This document shows positions 7,227 to 18,805 of a DNA stretch of 64,000 nucleotides, in pieces. The stretch spans positions 1-64,000 of the forward strand of contig NZ_JASFDV010000026.1 of assembly GCF_030766825.1 (NCBI RefSeq), written 5' to 3'. Within the stretch, counting starts at the first letter, position 1, and every line of letters starts with the position of its first letter. This stretch comes from Nocardiopsis sp. CC223A (lineage in GTDB: Bacteria > Actinomycetota > Actinomycetes > Streptosporangiales > Streptosporangiaceae). The position numbers and the translations under genes were made by a program. A model generated the notes under the pieces. It was not told where the DNA came from, searched no databases, and saw only the letters and a list, made by a program, of their open reading frames with translations.

Positions 7227-10124
7227 TCAGGTCGGGGGCGGGGTCAGGTCACGGCGCGAGCGCAGCCCGAGTTTGGACAGGGCGTTGGCCACGTGCGTTT
7301 CCACGGTACGCGGCGACAGGTGCAGCAGTGCGGCGATCTCCCGGTTGGTGTGGCCGCGTGCGGCCAGGTCGGCGATCTCGCCCTCGCGCGGGGAGAGCCT
7401 GCGGTCGTGGTGGGGCCGCCCCGGGGCGGCGGCGGTGGTGACGCCGTGGGAGCGCAGCAGGCGGCGGACCCGGGCGGCGTCCCAGATCGCGCCCAGCCCC
7501 GAGTACTCCTTCAGGGCGGTGCGCAGGGCGGTGACGCCCGATTCGGTGCCCTCCCCGTGCGGGCGGTCGAAGTGGACACGGGCGCAGGCCTCGCGCACCT
7601 GGGCGGCGTCGTAGGGGCGGGGCATGGCGCGGTAGGCGTCCTGGGCCTCGGCGTACAGCAGGAGCGCCCTGTCGTGGTGGCCGTGGTGGCGGGCCAGGGC
7701 GGCCTCGAAACGCAGCAGGGCGGTGGCGGCGGCCGGGGCGTCGGTGTCGCGCAGCCCCGCGCGCAGGCGGGTGCACAGGTCGGCGGCGGCGGCGCCGCGA
7801 CCGCACTCCAGCAGCGCCTCCATGCCGGGGAGCAGGTCGGCGGCCCACACCCAGATGCCCTTGGCGGCGATGAGGGAGACCAGGTCCTCCACGTGCTCCC
7901 AGGCGCGGGCGGGCTCACCCTGGGCGGTGGCCATGCGGGCCAGCAGCCCGGCGGCGAAGGCCCGCACCGGAACGGTGTAGTCGGGCGGAGGTGCCTGCGG
8001 TCCCGTCTCCGGGGGGCCGTCGTCCGCGGTGTCGCGGGGTTCGGGGCGGATGCGGACCAGCAGGGTGCGGGCCAGCCCCGGGTCACCCTGGGCCAGGGCC
8101 AGGGCGGCGCGCAGCAGGCCGAGTTCGGCGGTGATCGAGTGCAGGTGGGCCAGGCGCGGTGATTCGCGGTGGCGGTCGGCCTCCTCGGCCAGGCCCTGCC
8201 AGCGTCCGCGCGCCCAGTCCAGGGTCAGGCGCAGGGCGCGCACGCTCTCGTGGATGTAGGGGGCGTCGTCGGCGCCCGACCAGGCGGCCGCGTCGTCGAG
8301 GTGGCCGTCGGCGCGTTCGTAGTGGCCGAGCATGACGGCGGCGTCGGCGAGGTTGAGCGAACCCCGGGCGAACTCGCGGCGGCGGGCCAGGGTGTCGGGG
8401 GTGTGCGGGTCGTGGTGGGTGCCCGGGGCGGGCAGTTCCACCTTCCAGGCGGCGGGGTCGCCGATCTGGGCGAGCAGGGTGGCGTGGTTGACGGCCACGG
8501 TGTGCGCGACGGTGGTGTCGTGGCTGCTGTGGGCGGCGGTCAGGGCCTGCTCCATCCACCGGCGGTGGGTGTCGACGGAGTCGGGGGTGCTGCGGGGCAC
8601 GGCCAGCGCGCACATGGCCCGGGCGGCCAGGTCGGGGCGTTCGGCGAGTTCGGCGGCGGCGCGGACCAGTTCACCGCGGGCGCTGCGGTTCTGGGCGGCC
8701 TGGTTGAGCAGCAGCAGGCCCAGTTCCATGCGCAGTTCGCCGCGTTCGGTGGCGGGCAGGCCGGGGGTGGCCAGGACGTCGCGCAGCAGGGCGATGGTGT
8801 GTTCGGCGGAGATGCCGGTGAGGGCGGCCCGGCCGAGTTTGAGGGCCAGGTCGCGGCGGCGCCGCGAGGTGAGGTCGGGGCGGGTCAGGGCGTCGCGCAA
8901 CAGGAGCACCGCGGTGCTGTCCTCGCCCTGTTCCAGGGCCTGGTCGGCGGCGCGTTCGGCGTGGTCGGTCCATTCGTCCAGCAGCCCCGCCTCGCGGGCG
9001 TGGTGGGCCAGCCGGGCGTGGGGCGGTTCGGCCAGCAGGGCCAGGGCGGCCAGGGCGACGCGGTGCAGGCGGCGGCGTTTGCCGTGCGGCAGGGAGGTGT
9101 GGCAGACGTGGGCGAGCAGCGGGGTGGCGGGGGCCAGGGTGGCCGGGGCGGTGGGGGTGAGCAGACCGCTGCGGCAGGCGCGGGACAGGGCCCGGTCGGC
9201 GCGGGCGGGGGTGAGTTCGGCGACGTGGGCGAGCAGGGGTTCGGTGGCGGGCCCGTCCAGGACGCAGGCGGCACGGACCAGGCGGCGGGCGTCGCCGTCC
9301 AGGGCGTGCAGGCGGTCCAGGAACCAGTCGCGCAGGGAGGGCGGGACGGGCGGCCGGTCGGGGATCGGCGGGAACCGGACGGGGGTGTCTCCGGGGTCGG
9401 TGAGGTGGTGCAGGGTCTCCACGGCGGCCAGGGGCAGCCCGCCGGTCCAGGTGTGCAGGCGGCGGGCGTCCTCCAGGGTGGGTGCGCCGTCGGGGAGGGC
9501 GTGCTCGGCCAGGGCGAGCAGGTCGTGGGGGGTGAGGGGGCCCAGGGTGAGCTCGTGGTGACCGGTGCCGGGGGGTGTGCGGGCGGCCAGGGCGGCCACC
9601 GGGAAGGAGCGGGGCAGGTCCTCGGGCCGGTAGGTGAGGACCAGGGCCAGGTGGGCGGGCAGCCGGGGGGTGAGATAGGCGAGCAGGTCTCGGGTGGCCG
9701 GGTCGGCCCAGTGGACGTCCTCCAGGACCAGGACGACGGAGTCCAGGGCGTCGAGGAGTTCGGTGAGGGCGCGGTAGAGGCGGTGGTTGCCCGACGCGGG
9801 GTCGGCGGCCGGTTCCGGGGCCGGGGGGAGGCGGTCGGCGTGTTCGGGGAGCAGGGTGCGCAGGGCGCCGCACAGGGGGTTGAGTCCGCCGGGGATGGGG
9901 GCCCGGCGCAGGGCTTCGATGAGCGGCGCGAAGGGGAACGGTTCGGCGCCCGGCGGGCAGTGGCCGGTCAGGACCGTGGTTCCGGGCAGGTCGTGCAGTT
10001 CCCGGACCAGGCGGGTCTTACCGGTTCCGGCGGCACCCGACAGGAGGGTGACGGTCCCGGGGGTGGCCGCCGTGCGCAGTAGCCGTCGTTCCCGCTCGCG
10101 CCCCACGAGCGGGGAGGAGCACAT
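7227..10124 (-). CDS. LAL-type LuxR regulator (AAA ATPase + TPR-like + HTH)
   Basis: 965 residues, the usual size for large ATP-binding LuxR regulators. Walker A GAAGTGKT is at residues 30-37 and Walker B VVLVLEDVHWAD at about 150. Arg/Leu-rich TPR-like repeats fill the middle. The C-terminal LuxR HTH runs LSPREGEIADLAARGHTNRE followed by LSPRTVETHVANALSKLGL. Such proteins act as ATP-switch activators, often of secondary-metabolite or sugar genes. ATG 10124 (MCSSPLVGRERE) is chosen because the ATPase domain starts at once. A TATACC box (10133-10138) eight bases upstream suggests a leaderless or nearly leaderless mRNA. The middle region is extremely GC-rich. No obvious cognate target lies adjacent except the truncated lipoprotein and DUF1772 genes. 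Confidence 0.9.
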   Translation of the reverse strand: MCSSPLVGRERERRLLRTAATPGTVTLLSGAAGTGKTRLVRELHDLPGTTVLTGHCPPGAEPFPFAPLIEALRRAPIPGGLNPLCGALRTLLPEHADRLPPAPEPAADPASGNHRLYRALTELLDALDSVVLVLEDVHWADPATRDLLAYLTPRLPAHLALVLTYRPEDLPRSFPVAALAARTPPGTGHHELTLGPLTPHDLLALAEHALPDGAPTLEDARRLHTWTGGLPLAAVETLHHLTDPGDTPVRFPPIPDRPPVPPSLRDWFLDRLHALDGDARRLVRAACVLDGPATEPLLAHVAELTPARADRALSRACRSGLLTPTAPATLAPATPLLAHVCHTSLPHGKRRRLHRVALAALALLAEPPHARLAHHAREAGLLDEWTDHAERAADQALEQGEDSTAVLLLRDALTRPDLTSRRRRDLALKLGRAALTGISAEHTIALLRDVLATPGLPATERGELRMELGLLLLNQAAQNRSARGELVRAAAELAERPDLAARAMCALAVPRSTPDSVDTHRRWMEQALTAAHSSHDTTVAHTVAVNHATLLAQIGDPAAWKVELPAPGTHHDPHTPDTLARRREFARGSLNLADAAVMLGHYERADGHLDDAAAWSGADDAPYIHESVRALRLTLDWARGRWQGLAEEADRHRESPRLAHLHSITAELGLLRAALALAQGDPGLARTLLVRIRPEPRDTADDGPPETGPQAPPPDYTVPVRAFAAGLLARMATAQGEPARAWEHVEDLVSLIAAKGIWVWAADLLPGMEALLECGRGAAAADLCTRLRAGLRDTDAPAAATALLRFEAALARHHGHHDRALLLYAEAQDAYRAMPRPYDAAQVREACARVHFDRPHGEGTESGVTALRTALKEYSGLGAIWDAARVRRLLRSHGVTTAAAPGRPHHDRRLSPREGEIADLAARGHTNREIAALLHLSPRTVETHVANALSKLGLRSRRDLTPPPT

Positions 10125-10270
10125 TACCCGACGGTATAGCGAGACGCTCTTCCGGAAAAGGGGGGATATCGGTGACATTCCGTGGTCATATTCGTGTAAC
10201 CATGGAGAAAGGATTCACGTTCGGGTGGGAGTGTGACGCATTTCGCCGATTCTTACAGGCCTTGAGGACA

Positions 10271-10300
10271 TGGTCGTGACGGTCACGGTGGGCGTACAAT
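10271..10300 (+). promoter_or_regulatory. Promoter with 13-bp palindrome
   Basis: A -10 TACAAT (10295-10300) is preceded by a weak -35 TGGTCG (10271-10276) at 18 bp. Inside lies the palindrome CGTGACGGTCACG (10275-10287). It drives the DUF1772 gene. The palindrome is a candidate operator for an unknown repressor. Confidence 0.5.
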
Positions 10301-10351
10301 CCGCCCAGGTGCTGCGGGCTTCACGGAAAAAGGGCATGGGGTGGCCGGTTG

Positions 10352-10840
10352 ATGGCGGACATGGTGTACGCGGTGGTGCCGGTGTTGTCCGTGGTGTTGA
10401 CGGGATTGTTCGCGGGCCTGTTCTTCGCTTTCTCGATCTCGGTGATGCCGGGGCTGGGCCGGGTGGGCGACCGGGCCATGATCGAGGCGATGCAGGGCAT
10501 CAACGTCGCCATCCTCAACCCGTTCTTCGCGGTGGTGTTCATCGGGGCGCCGGTGGTGGCGCTGGGGCAGACGCTGCTGCACTGGGCCGCGGGACACACG
10601 TCCTCGGCCTGGTGGGCGGGGGCGGCCCTGGCCCTGCTGGCCCTGGTGCTGGTGGTGACGTTCGCGGTGAACGTGCCGCGCAACAACGCCCTGGACCGGG
10701 CCGGGTCGCCGGAACGGCTGGCCGACCCGGCCGCGGTGCGCGGCGGGTTCGAGGCGGTGTGGGTGCGCTGGAACCACCTGCGCACCGCGGCCTCCGCCGC
10801 GGCCCTGCTGTGCACGGCCATGGCCGTGACCACCGGCTGA
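10352..10840 (+). CDS. DUF1772 / anthrone-oxygenase-like membrane protein
   Basis: 162 residues with about four transmembrane helices: residues 5-30 (VVPVLSVVLTGLFAGLFFAF), 47-70, 82-108 and 138-158. The signature PRNNALD and the late VRWNHLRTAASAAALL identify DUF1772. A few members are anthrone oxygenases in aromatic polyketide biosynthesis; most are uncharacterised. ATG 10352 or the second ATG at 10361 could start it. It is monocistronic, convergent with the large unknown gene at 10863, and separated by only 22 bp. Confidence 0.85.
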   Translation: MADMVYAVVPVLSVVLTGLFAGLFFAFSISVMPGLGRVGDRAMIEAMQGINVAILNPFFAVVFIGAPVVALGQTLLHWAAGHTSSAWWAGAALALLALVLVVTFAVNVPRNNALDRAGSPERLADPAAVRGGFEAVWVRWNHLRTAASAAALLCTAMAVTTG

Positions 10841-10862
10841 CCCGGGCCGCTCCGCCGGGCCG

Positions 10863-13466
10863 TCAGGCGCCGGGGCCCCCACCGGTGAACGCGGCGCGGT
10901 CGGCGCGGATGCGCTCCACCAGCGCCTCGCGGCGGGTCGACAGCTCTGCGGCGGCGGCCACCGCGCGGACCACACCCGCGCGGACCGCCTCGTGCACCAC
11001 CCCGGGCAGGTGCCCGTCCAGGGCCTTCAGCACGCCCGTGGACCCCTCGGCGCGGTGGGCGTCGACCAGTGCCCGGGCGATGTCCGGCTCTGCACCGCGC
11101 AGCGCGGCGGAGGAGCCGGGGTCGCGGGGCCGCAGGAAGTGCCAGAAGCCGACGGGCGGGTAGTACGGCAGGTGCTCACGCCCTGACACGGGCGACGTAC
11201 GCACCTCCCACTGGAGGGTGTCGTCCTCGACCGCGACGGCGAAGGCCTCTCTCCGGTCGCTGCGGTGGGAACCCCAGGTGACGACGAGATCGACCCCGGT
11301 GCCGGGGAAACGCAGGATCCCCATGGGCACACCGGTGGCGCCCCGCGCCAGGTGGCGGGCCCGGCGGCCATCGGCCCCTTCGATGAACCGCTCCCCCGTT
11401 CCGTTGTGGTGGTCCTCGACCGCGACCCGCAACCCGCTGAGCCCGTCCTTGTCGCCCAGCGGCGAGTCCACCCCCTCGGGCAGGCGGACCAGGGACAGGC
11501 TCTTCGAATCCCAGCGCATCCCCTCGCCGGGACCTTCCGCGAAGAAGTCGGGCAGGGACGCCCCCTTCTCGACCCCCGTACCGGTCAGCACATGCCAGGT
11601 GTACCGATCGTGGTGATCGTGGTGGACCCAGACGGCCGTGCCGTCGCTCATCTGGCGCATGACGCTGTGCTGTGACGGACTCGGCGCGAACCGGTACCCC
11701 GACCGCTCACCCTCGTCGAGGAGGGACTGCTGCTCGGACCAGTTCCTGATGTCCGGGTCCGTGGTCGGGGTGAGGACGAACGTGTCGTCGGGCCGGTCGG
11801 ACCAGTACGCGCGACCGGACACCGCGACGAGGAAGCGGCCGTCCAGGTAGCGCGCCATCGGGATCTCGCCCCTGCCCGCCGGGAACCCGATCGAGTCCCG
11901 ACGGCCGGTGTGGTCCACGGCGATCGCGCGGTCGGCGCCCACCAGGGTAAGGACCGGCCAGGAGGGGCACAGCCGCAGCACTCCGCCCGGTCCGCCGAGT
12001 TCGGCGACGGCCTCGTCGAAGGCGGGCCAGCCCAGTTCCTCGGGCAGACCACCGTGCAGGGCGCGCAGCAGGGGGCGGAGCGGATCGACCTCGGCCAGCT
12101 CGTCCTCGATCCCCTCCAGCGCCGCGACCGCGGCGTCGTCGAGCAGGTCGTCCAGACCCCCTAGCGCGAAGCGGGCCTCGGGCAGGCCCGCCCGCCCGAT
12201 CCGGGAGACGTACTCCTCGGCCCGGGCACGCACCACCGGGACCGCCTCGGGCACCCCGGGGTAGAACCCGATCGCGCTGCGCACACCGGGCGGCGCATCG
12301 GTGTAGTGACGGTGCCCGCGGGAGATCTGGAGCTCCGCGCGCGGCCCCAGCACGGGGTGCGCGAGCAGGCTGCCCAGGTGCGGAGCGTCCTTGATATAGG
12401 AGAATTCCATCGTGCGCGGCGGCATCGAAACCGGGATGCCGTGGGCCAGGCAGGCCGCGAGCAGCATGCCGTCGAGATTGCTGTGGCCCGAGCCGGAGGT
12501 CCAGGTGTTCAGGGGCCGGTCCTCCGCCCGCAACCGCGGGGCCAGGCGCGGCAGGAGCGCGTACAGCTCCTGCGGCATGCGCTGCACGATGACTCCGTCG
12601 CCGGAGGCCACGAACAGGTGCAGGCGGACGAAGTGCTGGAGCCAGCCCGCCACTCCCGCCTCGGGGGTCACCTCGCCGCGGACCAGAGCGTCGACCGCCC
12701 CGGAGGCGTCGAGCATGTCCAGCCACATGCCGCCGTCGTTCTTGGCGTACCGGCCCGGCGGGAACAGCTCCCAGAACGCGGCCAGGTGCCCGGCGGGCGG
12801 CGGGGTCTCGGCGAACACCTTGGCCGCCCCCTTGAACAGGGCGGCGGGGATCGCGGTCCCGCGGGAGGCGGCGAGCACCCCGGCCAGCGCGCGGGACTGC
12901 TCCTGCTCCCCCACCCCGGCGGCCTTCGCGCTCTTGGCCAGCAGAGTGTGGGTGCCCGCCGCCGGGGCGCTGCCGCCCGCGGCGCGGGCGGTGATCAGCG
13001 CGGTCAGGGCGGGGTGAGCGCGCTCCGGGGGCAGGGTATCGGTGATCCACTTCTGGAAGGCCCGTACCTCCTTGCCGGGCAGGACTCCGCTGCGGGCCAC
13101 GAAGAGGGTGTGGGAGGCGTGGTGGCCGTGGTCCACGGGCAGTGCGTGGTCGGCCTCGGCCTGGCGGGCCCGAGCGTGGGCGCGGGGCGCCGCCCACCGG
13201 CACTTGTCCCCGCCGAACAGCAGCAGCGCCTGGGTGACGCCGTCCCAGAACCAGGGGAGCAGCTCCGGCGTCATGCCCTCGGCTGCCCGGTCCATGTAGC
13301 GGAGGAACCGGTCGGCCTTGCGGACGGCGTCGGGCAGACGCGCGTGCATCTCCCGCTGGGCCTCCTGGGCGGCGGGCAGGTCGGCGGGCCGGTTCTTGCT
13401 CGTCCAGTCGACCAGCAGGGACACCTGGTCGTGGGACGCGGGGAGGGCGAAGGTCATGCCCTGCAT
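10863..13466 (-). CDS. Large protein of unknown function (867 aa)
   Basis: 867 residues of strongly biased coding sequence, so certainly a gene, but I recognise no catalytic or binding motif. The N-terminal third is helical and charged. The middle has FWELFPPGRYAKNDGGMWLD and VIVQRMPQELYALLPRLAPR. A C-terminal half (about 500-780) alternates strands and Trp/Asp-rich turns (VSGRAYWSDRPDDTFVLTPT, GTAVWVHHDHHDRYTWHVLT), as in beta-propeller-like folds, and the closing part has LPYYPPVGFWHFLRPRDPGS. There is no signal peptide, so it is cytoplasmic. ATG 13466 is chosen; ATG 13457 is only three codons downstream. No partner gene is linked. Related long proteins of unknown role occur in actinomycetes. 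Confidence 0.8.
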   Translation of the reverse strand: MQGMTFALPASHDQVSLLVDWTSKNRPADLPAAQEAQREMHARLPDAVRKADRFLRYMDRAAEGMTPELLPWFWDGVTQALLLFGGDKCRWAAPRAHARARQAEADHALPVDHGHHASHTLFVARSGVLPGKEVRAFQKWITDTLPPERAHPALTALITARAAGGSAPAAGTHTLLAKSAKAAGVGEQEQSRALAGVLAASRGTAIPAALFKGAAKVFAETPPPAGHLAAFWELFPPGRYAKNDGGMWLDMLDASGAVDALVRGEVTPEAGVAGWLQHFVRLHLFVASGDGVIVQRMPQELYALLPRLAPRLRAEDRPLNTWTSGSGHSNLDGMLLAACLAHGIPVSMPPRTMEFSYIKDAPHLGSLLAHPVLGPRAELQISRGHRHYTDAPPGVRSAIGFYPGVPEAVPVVRARAEEYVSRIGRAGLPEARFALGGLDDLLDDAAVAALEGIEDELAEVDPLRPLLRALHGGLPEELGWPAFDEAVAELGGPGGVLRLCPSWPVLTLVGADRAIAVDHTGRRDSIGFPAGRGEIPMARYLDGRFLVAVSGRAYWSDRPDDTFVLTPTTDPDIRNWSEQQSLLDEGERSGYRFAPSPSQHSVMRQMSDGTAVWVHHDHHDRYTWHVLTGTGVEKGASLPDFFAEGPGEGMRWDSKSLSLVRLPEGVDSPLGDKDGLSGLRVAVEDHHNGTGERFIEGADGRRARHLARGATGVPMGILRFPGTGVDLVVTWGSHRSDRREAFAVAVEDDTLQWEVRTSPVSGREHLPYYPPVGFWHFLRPRDPGSSAALRGAEPDIARALVDAHRAEGSTGVLKALDGHLPGVVHEAVRAGVVRAVAAAAELSTRREALVERIRADRAAFTGGGPGA

Positions 13467-13492
13467 GCTGGCACGGCCCGGTGACAGCCCGT

Positions 13493-13540
13493 GTCCCGGG
13501 CCCCGGGTCCCTTCCCGGCCGCGGGGAGGGGGCCCGGGAC
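13493..13540 (-). terminator. Terminator of the nitrate operon
   Basis: GTCCCGGGCCCC (13493-13504) pairs perfectly with GGGGCCCGGGAC (13529-13540), a 12-bp stem located just past the last gene of the leftward nitrate operon (stop at 13553). Confidence 0.75.
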
Positions 13541-13552
13541 GAAGGCGGTCCC

Positions 13553-15001
13553 TCAGCTCACCGGGGACTTGGTGTCCCACCCCGACAGCAGGGCGTTGAC
13601 GTCGCGCACGCAGCCGCCGCAGCCCGTGGTCGCCCGGGTGGCGGCGGCGATCGACTCCCGGGTGCGCGCCCCGTCCAGCCAGGCCTGCTCCAGGTCGTCG
13701 CGGGTGACCGCGTTGCACCGGCACACCACCGGGGCCGACCGCGCCCCCGCCTCCTCGGCGGCCGGGGCGGGCACGGTGCCCTGGAGCAGGGCCAGCCGGT
13801 CCGCGGGCACCGGGGCGCCGGAGTCGTGCAGCTGCGACAGCACCGCGGCGGCCTCCGGGAACCCCAGCAGCACCGACCCCACCAGCTTCTCGTCGCGCAC
13901 CACGAGCTTGGCGTAACGGCCCCCGTGCGGGTCGCTGACGGTGAGCATCTCCAGATCCTCGCCGTCCTTCTCGTCGGTGTGCACCTCGCCGAACGCGGTC
14001 AGCTCGATCCCCTCGGCCTTGAGCCGGGTCACCGGCCGCGAACCGGTGTAGCAGGCCTGCGGTTCGGTCCCGGTCAGCCGCCGGGCCAGCACCGCGGCCT
14101 GCTCCCAGCCGGGCTGTACCAGGCCGGCGCCGCCGCCGGGGTGCTGGGCGCAGTCGCCGATGGCGTGCACGCGGGCGTCGGAGGTGGCCAGGGTGTCGTC
14201 CACCAGGATCCCGTGCTCCACCTCGATCCCGGCGTCCTTGGCCAGTTCGATGTTGCCGCGCACCCCGGCGGTCACCACCAGGGCGTCGCCCGGCAGCACC
14301 CGGCCGTCGTCCAGCTCCAGGCCGGTGCCGGGGATCCAGCGCGAGGCGACCCGCCAGGAGTGGACCTTCACGCCCAGGGCGTCGTAGCGGCCGCGCAGGA
14401 TGTCGGCGGCCGCGCGGTCGATCTGGCGGCGCATGATCCACGGGGAGGACTCCACCACCGACACCCGGGCGCCGCGGCTCTGGAGTCCGCGGGCGGCCTC
14501 CAGTCCCAGGACGCCGCCGCCCAGCACCACCACGGGGGCGCCGGGGCGCACCAGCGCCAGCAGGCGGTGGCAGTCGTCCAGGTCGCGCAGGGCGCACACC
14601 CCCTCGCCCGGGGCCCCGTCGGCGGCCGAGACCCCGGTGACGGGCGGGAAGGCGGCGCGGGCGCCGGTGGCCAGCACGAGTTCGTCGTAGTCCAGGCGGG
14701 TGCCGTCGTCCAGGGTGACGGTGTGCGCCGCGGCGTCCAGGGAGACCGCGGACAGGCCGGTGCGCACGGTGACGCCCGGGGTGTCGGGGACGGGCAGCCG
14801 GATCTGGTCGGCGGTGTAGTCGCCCGCCACCAGGCCCGACAGCAGGACCCGGTTGTAGGCGGGGTGGTGCTCGGCCCCCACCACGGTCACGTGGACGCGC
14901 TCGCCCGCCGGGTCCAGGCGGGCCACCTCCTCGGCGAACCGGGCGCCGACCATTCCGTTGCCGACGACCACGATCCGGCGTGCACCCTGCACGGTGTTCA
15001 A
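13553..15001 (-). CDS. Nitrate reductase electron-transfer subunit: FAD/NAD(P) oxidoreductase with BFD-like [2Fe-2S]
   Basis: 482 residues. An N-terminal Rossmann FAD site (RIVVVGNGMVGARFAEEVAR) and a second NAD(P) site (VVVLGGGVLGLEAARGLQSR) give the NirB/rubredoxin-reductase-like pyridine nucleotide-disulfide oxidoreductase core; GDCAQHPGG closes the FAD domain. The C-terminal 65 residues carry CRCN and, 31 residues later, CGGC: a bacterioferritin-associated-ferredoxin type [2Fe-2S] site. This is the arrangement of NasB-like subunits that pass NAD(P)H electrons to the molybdenum subunit. It is too short for a nitrite reductase large subunit because the siroheme part is absent. Last gene of the operon, 97 bp after the reductase. 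Confidence 0.9.
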   Translation of the reverse strand: MNTVQGARRIVVVGNGMVGARFAEEVARLDPAGERVHVTVVGAEHHPAYNRVLLSGLVAGDYTADQIRLPVPDTPGVTVRTGLSAVSLDAAAHTVTLDDGTRLDYDELVLATGARAAFPPVTGVSAADGAPGEGVCALRDLDDCHRLLALVRPGAPVVVLGGGVLGLEAARGLQSRGARVSVVESSPWIMRRQIDRAAADILRGRYDALGVKVHSWRVASRWIPGTGLELDDGRVLPGDALVVTAGVRGNIELAKDAGIEVEHGILVDDTLATSDARVHAIGDCAQHPGGGAGLVQPGWEQAAVLARRLTGTEPQACYTGSRPVTRLKAEGIELTAFGEVHTDEKDGEDLEMLTVSDPHGGRYAKLVVRDEKLVGSVLLGFPEAAAVLSQLHDSGAPVPADRLALLQGTVPAPAAEEAGARSAPVVCRCNAVTRDDLEQAWLDGARTRESIAAATRATTGCGGCVRDVNALLSGWDTKSPVS

Positions 15002-15098
15002 CTGCTGCCTCCTACGGGGTGGGGTGTCGCGCCGGACGGCGTCGGCCGGGCGGGGACGGGCACGGGGCGCAGGCCGCGCGTGCTCGGGTCTTTCGAGG

Positions 15099-17197
<2,099 letters not shown>

Positions 17198-17201
<4 letters not shown>

Positions 17202-18607
17202 CGCTGTGCGGACTCCACGGCGTCGTCGGCGGTCGGGGTGTCGGTGGCGGTGCCGGAGGCGGCGGTGCGGGGGCGGCGCAGGTAGACCGCCCAGGTGACG
17301 ACGGCGCACACCAGGTAGAAGCAGAGGAAGGCGAAGAACCCGGGGGCCGCCGACTCGGTCATCCGGAAGGACTCGCGGAAGACCAGGTTGATGGCCACAC
17401 CGCCCAGGGCGCCCATCGCCCCGATCAGCCCGAGCATGGAGCTGGCGATGCGCTTGTTGTAGGAGTGGGCCTCCAGCGCGTCCTCGCCCCGGGAGATGGC
17501 GTCCTGTGCCCTGGCCGCGTAGATGGACGGGATCATCTTGTACGTCGAGCCGTTGCCGATGCCGGTGAGGATGAACACCACGCCGAAGGCGCCGACGAAC
17601 AGCGGCAGCGAGTCGGCGTTGATCGCGAACACGACCACCCCGGTGCCCGCCACCATCGCCAGGAAGTTCCACAGGGTGACCCGGGCGCCGCCCAGCCGGT
17701 CGGCCAGGCGCCCGCCCACCGGGCGGATCAGGGAGCCGATGGCCGGCCCCAGGAAGGTGATGGAGGCCGCCTGGAGGGGGGCCAGCCCGAACTGGTTCTG
17801 GAGCAGCAGGCCGAAGGCGAACCCGAAGCCGATGAAGGAGCCGAAGGTGCCGATGTACAGGAAGGACATGATCCAGAAGTGCCGGTCCCGGGTGGCGGCC
17901 AGCTGCGCGGCGGCGTCGGTGCGGGCGCCGGTGAGGTTGTTCATGTGCCGGAACGCGACCCAGATGGCCAGGAGCAGGAAGGGCACGTAGAAGAGCGGCA
18001 CCAGCCGGGCGCCGTCCAGGGTGAACAGGGCGATGACGCCCAGGCCCACCAGCTGCACCGTGGCCACGCCGATGTTGCCGCCGCCGGCGTTCAGGCCCAG
18101 GGCCCACCCCTTCTCCCGCTCGGGGAAGAAGAAGTTGATGTTGGCCATGGACGAGGAGAAGTTGCCCCCGCCGAGTCCGGCCGTCGCCGCCAGGACCAGG
18201 AACACCCAGTAGGGGGTGTCCGGGCTGCCGATCAGGTACACGGCCAGCAGGGTGGGCAGCAGCAGCGCGGCCGCGGAGATGATGGTCCAGTTCCGGCCGC
18301 CGAAGAACGGCACCGCCAGGGTGTAGGGGACGCGCAGTACCGCGCCCACCAGGGAGACCACTGAAACCAGCAGGAACTTCTGCTCCGGGGACCAGTCGAA
18401 CCCCGTCTGGGGGGTCATGAACAGCACCAGCACCGACCACAGGCTCCACACGGAGAAGCCGATGTGCTCGGAGAAAATGGACGCCCACAGGTTGCGGCGG
18501 GCGGTGCTGCGGCCCCCGTCGTTCCAGAAGGCGGTGTTCTCGGGGTCCCAGTGGGAGATCCAGCTCTTGCCCGTGCGCGGTGCGCGGCGGCCTGTCTCGG
18601 GGGTCAC
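17198..18607 (-). CDS. narK: Nitrate/nitrite transporter, NNP family (NarK-like)
   Basis: 469 residues and about 12 transmembrane helices of the major facilitator fold. The nitrate-signature region is present: GGGNFSSSMANINFFFPERE followed by KGWALGLNAGGGNIG; a second signature-like stretch is GNGSTYKMIPSIYAARAQ. A soluble loop after helix 6 (MNNLTGARTDAAAQ) and a long cytoplasmic insertion with SYNKRIASSMLG are normal for the family. The first gene of the nitrate operon, it starts at GTG 18607 after AGGAAGGG. A GlnR box lies 77-103 bp upstream. Uptake of nitrate for assimilation is the inferred role. Confidence 0.93.
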
Positions 18608-18683
18608 GACCGGCCCTTCCTGTTTCGGTGTCGGCTGACGTTATCGAAGGTAGGAAGGGTGCGTTGCCTGAACATGTCGGGCC

Positions 18684-18710
18684 GTAACACGGGGGAAACA
18701 GTGGGCTCAC
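18684..18710 (-). promoter_or_regulatory. GlnR-binding box upstream of the nitrate operon
   Basis: Read on the + strand, GTAAC-ACGGGG-GAAAC (18684-18699) matches the actinobacterial GlnR a/b consensus gTnAC-n6-GaAAC exactly. A second a-site-like cTCAC (18706-18710) follows after another six bases. Placement about 80 bp before narK fits nitrogen-limitation activation. Confidence 0.8.
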
Positions 18711-18805
18711 CCGGAGGTGGGGGCGACGGTGAGAACCCCTGTCAGTGCAGGTCATCGGTGGTTCTGAAGGTGCGGGTGTGGCCTTCGACACCAGCGTCGC
18801 CGCTG

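Noticed and set aside
8400-9900. Long rightward ORFs opposite the LAL regulator
   Set aside because: Gly/Val/Gln-rich mirror frames produced by GC-saturated codons, with no family features.
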